From Deltaproteobacteria bacterium (lineage in GTDB: Bacteria; Desulfobacterota; SM23-61), in assembly GCA_026388915.1 (NCBI GenBank), contig JAPLIW010000637.1, positions 1-9,765 on the forward strand: a DNA stretch of 9,765 nucleotides. Direction: 5' to 3'. Positions 6,705 to 9,765 of this stretch are shown here, in pieces. Made by a program: the position numbers and the translations under genes. The notes under the pieces were generated by a model that saw only the letters and a list, made by a program, of their open reading frames with translations, had not been told where the DNA came from and made no database searches. The first letter of the stretch is position 1. The number at the start of each line of letters is the position of its first letter.

Positions 6705-6733
6705 TGTGGTTTCCGATGGAGCAAATCCGGCCT

Positions 6734-6769
6734 AAAAAAGAGGCAGGATCACTTTCGGCCCGGCCTCTT
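6734..6769 (-). terminator. intrinsic terminator of the small-gene operon
   Basis: Read on the minus strand, AAGAGGC (6769-6763) pairs perfectly with GCCTCTT (6744-6738) over seven pairs, and the T-run continues through 6734. The 18-base loop is GC-rich and may fold further. It lies 44 bases after the stop of the last small ORF (6813) and just ahead of the next promoter, as expected for an operon end. Confidence 0.6.
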
Positions 6770-6790
6770 GGGGGGAAGGGAGTTCAACAG

Positions 6791-6811
6791 CCGCCTTCGG
6801 GCTTCTTTTTT
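6791..6811 (+). terminator. plus-strand hairpin with UUCG loop and T-run, no obvious gene to terminate
   Basis: GCC-TTCG-GGC (6793-6802) makes a short stem closed by the very stable C(UUCG)G tetraloop. An alternative AGCC/GGCT pairing also exists. TTC and a run of six T follow (6803-6811). It looks like an intrinsic terminator on the plus strand, yet no convincing plus-strand gene lies upstream. It could stop antisense transcription entering the small-gene operon. Confidence 0.33.
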
Positions 6812-6812
6812 A

Positions 6813-6995
6813 TCAATCGGTGAGCAGGACGATAAAGGCGGTGAAGTATGCGCCCTGCTGGCATGAGGGGATGAGGCCGAAACAGACCAGCTTTTCCCCG
6901 GTCTTTATTTTGCTGAAAGAGGTATACCGGGCGGGAACGAACCTTCTCCCCCCGGGAAAATCCCCGCAATAGGATCTTCGCTCCTTGCTGTACAT
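6813..6995 (-). CDS. hypothetical small protein (60 residues), third gene of the small-gene operon
   Basis: The ATG lies one base after the TAA of the preceding 66-residue gene (TAA-A-ATG), the arrangement used for termination-reinitiation, and no separate ribosome site is visible. The product is basic in its first half (MYSKERRSYCGDFPGGRRF). It then has PARYTSFSKIKTGEKLVCF (21-39) and a hydrophobic end GAYFTAFIVLLTD (48-60) that could be a buried strand or a weak membrane-associated segment. Three cysteines (10, 38, 45) are present without a regular metal-binding spacing. A terminator follows 44 bases after the stop. I recognise no family. Support comes from the coupling and the terminator rather than from sequence similarity, so it could still be spurious. 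Confidence 0.42.
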   Translation of the reverse strand: MYSKERRSYCGDFPGGRRFVPARYTSFSKIKTGEKLVCFGLIPSCQQGAYFTAFIVLLTD

Positions 6996-6996
6996 T

Positions 6997-7197
6997 TTAA
7001 GCCGTAAAAAGTCTATTTTCCGGTTCCAGCCTTACCCGAATACAGGCGACCAGGGTTTCGAGTTCCCTGGCTTCGAGCTTCAGAAGGAAATTCAAGTCCG
7101 TATCCGATTTCAGAATTCTCCTGACCAACTGGATCAACCCCCCTTTTTCCATCCGGAGCCCTTCGCAAAGACCCGCACCCACGGAAACCCTTTCCAT
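6997..7197 (-). CDS. hypothetical small protein (66 residues), second gene of the small-gene operon
   Basis: A strong ribosome site (AGGGGGG, ending about six bases before the ATG) fixes the start at 7197. The 66-residue product has no signal peptide. Residues 16-58 read as amphipathic helices: MEKGGLIQLVRRILKSD, then DLNFLLKLEARELETLVACI. The regular leucine/acidic pattern looks like a small helical protein or a protein-interaction domain. One cysteine is present in each of two helical parts (11, 52). No family is assigned. Codon pattern, ribosome site and tight coupling to the following ORF make it a real gene more likely than not. It lies 89 bases downstream of the 89-residue gene on the same strand. 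Confidence 0.58.
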   Translation of the reverse strand: MERVSVGAGLCEGLRMEKGGLIQLVRRILKSDTDLNFLLKLEARELETLVACIRVRLEPENRLFTA

Positions 7198-7286
7198 AAT
7201 ACTTCCCCCCTGAATAGGAAATCTTCTTTGAATTTGGTTGATAATCCTTCAGCCGCCGATCTCAACAGTACCCATGTTATTCAGGA

Positions 7287-7556
7287 TTACCCCTTGGAAG
7301 CGCTGAATCCAAGCCTGGGATAACCGATTCGACGTTGCCTCAGGTTTAACGAGATTTTCATCGGAGTGGTGACAGGTTTATGAATCGAAGGGGCACGGAG
7401 TTTCACCGGCTTTTCTTTCCTAAGGATTTCATAATCATAATTCACGGCCATGTAGTTTTCAAAGTCCCTGCAACTCCTTTTGAGGAGGCACAGGTCTTTA
7501 ATCCCCACCCTTTTCAGCTGATCCAGCACATCGCGTCGAGTCATCATGGCCATCAT
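7287..7556 (-). CDS. hypothetical small protein (about 85-89 residues), first gene of the small-gene operon
   Basis: The frame opens with ATG ATG GCC ATG ATG ACT, and the ribosome site AGGA lies about eight bases before the second ATG pair. The true start is therefore probably residue 4 or 5 (MMTRRD or MTRRD). The N-terminal half (TRRDVLDQLKRVGIKDLCLL, continuing into KRSCRDFENYMAVNYDYEIL) is helical and resembles a small helical domain with two cysteines. The C-terminal half from about residue 46 is basic and proline-containing (KLRAPSIHKPVTTPMKISL and RQRRIGYPRLGFSASKG), like a disordered nucleic-acid-binding tail. That is speculation from composition only. No family is recognised. It is transcribed away from the CoA-transferase gene, sharing the 200-base control region. 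Confidence 0.55.
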   Translation of the reverse strand: MMAMMTRRDVLDQLKRVGIKDLCLLKRSCRDFENYMAVNYDYEILRKEKPVKLRAPSIHKPVTTPMKISLNLRQRRIGYPRLGFSASKG

Positions 7557-7755
7557 CCTGCAAAAAATACGCCATGGGGATTATTTCCTTAAGAAGCGAA
7601 TATGATTCATGTTCGATAAAAAAGGGGGGAGAATATCCACTTATATCCATAGAGCAGACTCCCTAAGTGGTGAGCAGCCTCCATAACCAAAGAGGAATTC
7701 CCTTATCCACTCTTCCTTCTTGACATTTCTTTCCATATTTCTTACCTTTCAGGCC
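7557..7755. promoter_or_regulatory. divergent control region with inverted and direct repeats
   Basis: This gene-free stretch separates the small-gene operon from the CoA-transferase gene. It holds CCACTTA (7637-7643) with its perfect complement TAAGTGG (7664-7670); ATATCCA twice, at 7633-7639 and 7643-7649, exactly ten bases apart; and GAGCAGACTCC (7652-7662) and GAGCAGCCTCC (7672-7682), 20 bases apart with one mismatch. Toward the plus-strand gene, TTGACA (7720-7725) lies 17 bases from TACCTT (7743-7748), a promoter that would give an almost leaderless message. No strong minus-strand promoter stands out. TATAAG opposite 7641-7646 is a possible -10. Confidence 0.42.
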
Positions 7756-9540
7756 ATGGGAGATCCCTTTCGGAGAATTTTGCAGAACATCATCCCGCTG
7801 AAGGCCGATGAAGGCCGAAGCAAGGTGATGCCGTTAGGCCAGGCGGTCCAGACATTCGTCAAGCCCGGCATGGCCATCCACCTTGGCCTGGCCTGTACCC
7901 CCCCGCTGGCGGTCATCTATGAGCTGGTCCGGCGATTCCATGGCCAGGACCCTCGCTTTACTCTCTTCTCTCTGGGCTTGACGACCGCTTATTCGCTGCT
8001 GGTTCATGCGGGCCTTCTCCGGAAAATCACCACGACCTTCCTGGGTGATTCCTATCCCTCCCCGGGTCCGAATCCCGTTTTTCAAAAGGCCTTCCGGGAG
8101 GGAGCGGTGGATATCCAGCACTGGTCCCTGCTGGCCATGGTTCAGAGGCTGAAGGCAGGGGCGATGGGAGTCGGCGCTCTCCCCACCAAGTCCATCCTGG
8201 GAAGCAGCATGGAAAAGGATAATCTTGATGCCTTCGCGGTGGTGGAGGATCCATTTAAGAAAGGGGAGAAGCTGGGGCTGGTACGGGCGATAAACGCCGA
8301 CCTTTCCTTCTACCACGCCCTGGCGGCGGACCCGCAGGGGAACAGCCTTTTTGTCCCTCCTTACGCCGAAAACCTGTACGGAGCTCTGGGAAGCAAGCAG
8401 GGGGTCATCGTTACCGCTGAGAAGATCGTTTCCACGGATTTTCTCCGGGCCAACGCGGGATATGTCCGGCTTCCGGGCTACCGGGTCCTGGCGGTCTGCG
8501 AAGTTCCATTCGGCGGCCACCCGAGTGGAATGACGGCCCACGGAATTCACGGGGTCGGGGGGTATGCCGTCGACAACCCCTTCGTCTTCACCCTGAGGCA
8601 GGCCTGCAAGAAGAAAGAAACCCTGGACGCCTGGATGGAGGAATGGGTGCTATCCTGTCCCGACCATTCAGCTTACGTGAAGAAATTGGGCCCGGATCGG
8701 GTGAAAAACCTGAAGGATAAAACCCGCCCGGATGCCTGGCAGGAAGATTATGAATCCAACCGTCAAAACCTGAGATCCGATGAGCCGGCCAACGCCATGG
8801 AACGGATGGTCGTGGCGGCAGCCCGGGAGATCCTATCCCGGGTGAAAGGAAACCAATATCGGACTCTCCTGGCTGGGATCGGAGCTTCCAACCTGGCCGC
8901 CTGGATGGCCACCTACCTGTTGCGGCAGGAAGGGTATGAAGTGGATGTCATGGCCGAGCTCGGCTTCTTCGGATACTTGCCCCGTCCGGCGGACCCCTTT
9001 ATTTTCAACCTATCCAACGTGCCTACCTGCAAAATGCTGACCGATGTTTCCGAAGTCCTGGGGATCCTCATGGGAGGGGAAAACCAGCGCTGCCTGGGTG
9101 CCTTGAGTGCCGCCCAGGTGGACCGGTGGGGAAACCTGAACTCGACGATCATCCCCCCAAACCTTCTGATTACCGGCTCGGGCGGGGCCAACGACGTGGC
9201 CTCCGGGGCTTCCGAGGTGCTGGTGGTGGTTCCCCAGTCCCCCTTCCGTTTTGTCCCGGAGGTCGCCTACATTACGGCCCCGGGACACCGCGTGAGGATC
9301 GTAGTGACCACCCTTGGGATGTTCGAAAAATTGGACGGGGACAGGGAGTTTACCCTCACGGGAACCCTGGAAGACGGGAAGTCGTCGGCAGAAGAAAGGG
9401 CTCGAGCGATCAAAGAACAGTGCCAGTGGGACTTGAAGATAGCCCCTCAGTTGAAGATCATCGGCGCGCCGACCCTGGATGAACTTGCGCTCCTCCGCCT
9501 CTTCGACCCGCACAAATTTTTTCTAACGGAAAATACCTAA
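7756..9540 (+). CDS. fused family-I CoA-transferase (glutaconate/3-oxoacid CoA-transferase-like, alpha plus beta domains)
   Basis: It moves coenzyme A between an acyl-CoA and a free acid in the cytoplasm through an enzyme-bound glutamyl-CoA intermediate. The product has 594 residues from the ATG at 7756. Only a weak AGG precedes it; ATG 7828 is an alternative, and the frame extends upstream to a TTG at 7720. The alpha-like half starts at KVMPLGQAVQTFVKPGMAIH (23-42) and includes GDSYPSPGPNPVFQKA (97-112). The beta-like half, from about 350, has AELGFFGYLPRPADPF (400-415), where E401 is the likely catalytic glutamate, AAQVDRWGNLNSTI (452-465) and the GSGGAND loop (474-480) of the beta subunits. 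Glutaconate CoA-transferase and AtoD/AtoA use two separate polypeptides, and fused forms such as YdiF are shorter (about 530). The substrate is not determinable, though C4-C5 acids of amino-acid fermentation would fit the neighbouring gdhA. It is the only gene in its direction and appears to have no cotranscribed partner in the window. Confidence 0.86.
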   Translation: MGDPFRRILQNIIPLKADEGRSKVMPLGQAVQTFVKPGMAIHLGLACTPPLAVIYELVRRFHGQDPRFTLFSLGLTTAYSLLVHAGLLRKITTTFLGDSYPSPGPNPVFQKAFREGAVDIQHWSLLAMVQRLKAGAMGVGALPTKSILGSSMEKDNLDAFAVVEDPFKKGEKLGLVRAINADLSFYHALAADPQGNSLFVPPYAENLYGALGSKQGVIVTAEKIVSTDFLRANAGYVRLPGYRVLAVCEVPFGGHPSGMTAHGIHGVGGYAVDNPFVFTLRQACKKKETLDAWMEEWVLSCPDHSAYVKKLGPDRVKNLKDKTRPDAWQEDYESNRQNLRSDEPANAMERMVVAAAREILSRVKGNQYRTLLAGIGASNLAAWMATYLLRQEGYEVDVMAELGFFGYLPRPADPFIFNLSNVPTCKMLTDVSEVLGILMGGENQRCLGALSAAQVDRWGNLNSTIIPPNLLITGSGGANDVASGASEVLVVVPQSPFRFVPEVAYITAPGHRVRIVVTTLGMFEKLDGDREFTLTGTLEDGKSSAEERARAIKEQCQWDLKIAPQLKIIGAPTLDELALLRLFDPHKFFLTENT

Positions 9541-9546
9541 ATATTT

Positions 9547-9765
9547 ACCGCAGAGTACGCAGAGACCTCAGAGAATTTAAATAAAAGTAAAATCCCAAAT
9601 CCCTGCCTTTAAATTCATTTATTTTCTATAATCTAAAAGCGCGCTTAAAGTTTCCAAGTCGATCTTGACCCCTGTTTGGCTTTTGCCACTCGGAATTCGG
9701 AGTCTGTTTGCCATTTGGCACTGGAGATTTCGGACGTTTTTTAAAACCTCTGCGATCTCTGCGGT
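9547..9765. repeat. non-coding unit bounded by 18-bp inverted repeats of CGCAGAG type
   Basis: ACCGCAGAGTACGCAGAG (9547-9564) recurs inverted at 9748-9765, where the minus strand reads ACCGCAGAGATCGCAGAG: 16 of 18 bases agree. The 183 bases between are AT-rich, have no ORF of note, and contain small palindromes: AAGCGCGCTT (9637-9646), ACTCGGAATTCGGAGT (9688-9703, one mismatched pair) and TGCCATTTGGCA (9709-9720). TTTGCCA is repeated at 9682 and 9707. The layout resembles a miniature inverted-repeat element or a long-loop structured repeat. CGCAGAG-type motifs recur between genes in many anaerobe genomes. The right repeat ends exactly at the window edge, so the unit may continue. No target-site duplication can be verified. 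Confidence 0.5.

Noticed and set aside
6784..6969. An alternative 61-codon minus-strand frame overlapping the third small ORF
   Set aside because: It lacks a ribosome site and the stop-start coupling shown by the competing frame, and runs into the hairpin region before the terminator.
6813..7197. The 66- and 60-residue ORFs as one gene broken by a frameshift
   Set aside because: The upstream ORF is complete with a natural charged end, and the downstream one has its own ATG exactly at the stop. No continuous family-like protein results from joining them, so coupling is the simpler reading, although a frameshift cannot be ruled out without homologues.
7703..7711. TTATCCACT, eight of nine matches to a DnaA box
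   Set aside because: It is a single near-match with no cluster of boxes, no AT-rich unwinding region and no replication genes nearby, so it does not indicate an origin. It is more simply part of the TATCCA repeat set.
7834..8550. A 238-codon minus-strand frame opposite the CoA-transferase
   Set aside because: It is a shadow of a well-supported gene; the product is Arg/Gly/Gln-rich with no recognisable motif or ribosome site.
9627..9632. A perfect TATAAT inside the inverted-repeat unit
   Set aside because: No acceptable -35 lies 16-18 bases upstream and nothing is encoded downstream within the window.
9650..9680. A GGGGTCA motif on the minus strand, similar to sequences often found beside REP-associated transposases
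   Set aside because: A seven-base motif alone is not evidence; no transposase or REP-type hairpin pair is present in the window.

Overview
The window looks like a chromosomal segment from a Gram-negative anaerobe, most plausibly of the Desulfobacterota (former Deltaproteobacteria; syntroph or sulfate-reducer type). This is inferred from gene content and style: a NitT/TauT-type importer, an NAD-type glutamate dehydrogenase, a medium-chain dehydrogenase, a fused family-I CoA-transferase and CGCAGAG-type inverted repeats. No rRNA, tRNA, CRISPR array, transposase or phage gene was seen, and no taxonomic marker settles the assignment.

Layout. Positions 1-382 are mostly non-coding, with a possible 35-codon ORF, a hairpin and a good sigma70-like promoter whose start region carries a 12-bp perfect palindrome. 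Positions 383-1351 (+) encode a secreted TIM-barrel-like protein of unknown function. Positions 1352-1781 are a 430-base leader rich in potential RNA structure. Positions 1782-4310 (+) are an ABC importer operon (binding protein, permease, ATPase). It converges on 4371-6620 (-), where a zinc-type dehydrogenase is followed by glutamate dehydrogenase. Positions 6813-7556 (-) hold three tightly spaced small ORFs that I do not recognise, ending at a convincing terminator (6734-6769). A repeat-rich divergent control region (7557-7755) separates them from a 594-residue fused CoA-transferase (7756-9540, +). The right edge (9547-9765) is a roughly 219-base non-coding unit bounded by 18-bp inverted repeats.

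How the genes may fit together (inference). The importer brings in a small organic, possibly nitrogen- or sulfur-containing solute. Glutamate dehydrogenase and the alcohol/polyol-type dehydrogenase exchange NADH with amino-acid or hydroxy-acid pools, and the CoA-transferase activates or releases a carboxylic acid. That would suit fermentative or syntrophic amino-acid or organic-acid metabolism, but the substrates cannot be read from the sequence.

The most notable points are two apparent in-frame losses of conserved blocks in nearby genes. The ABC ATPase lacks about 27 residues between the D-loop and the end of the H-loop, including the switch histidine. The dehydrogenase lacks the whole structural-zinc loop. 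The unrecognised small-protein operon and the structured leader upstream of the importer are the best candidates for something undescribed.
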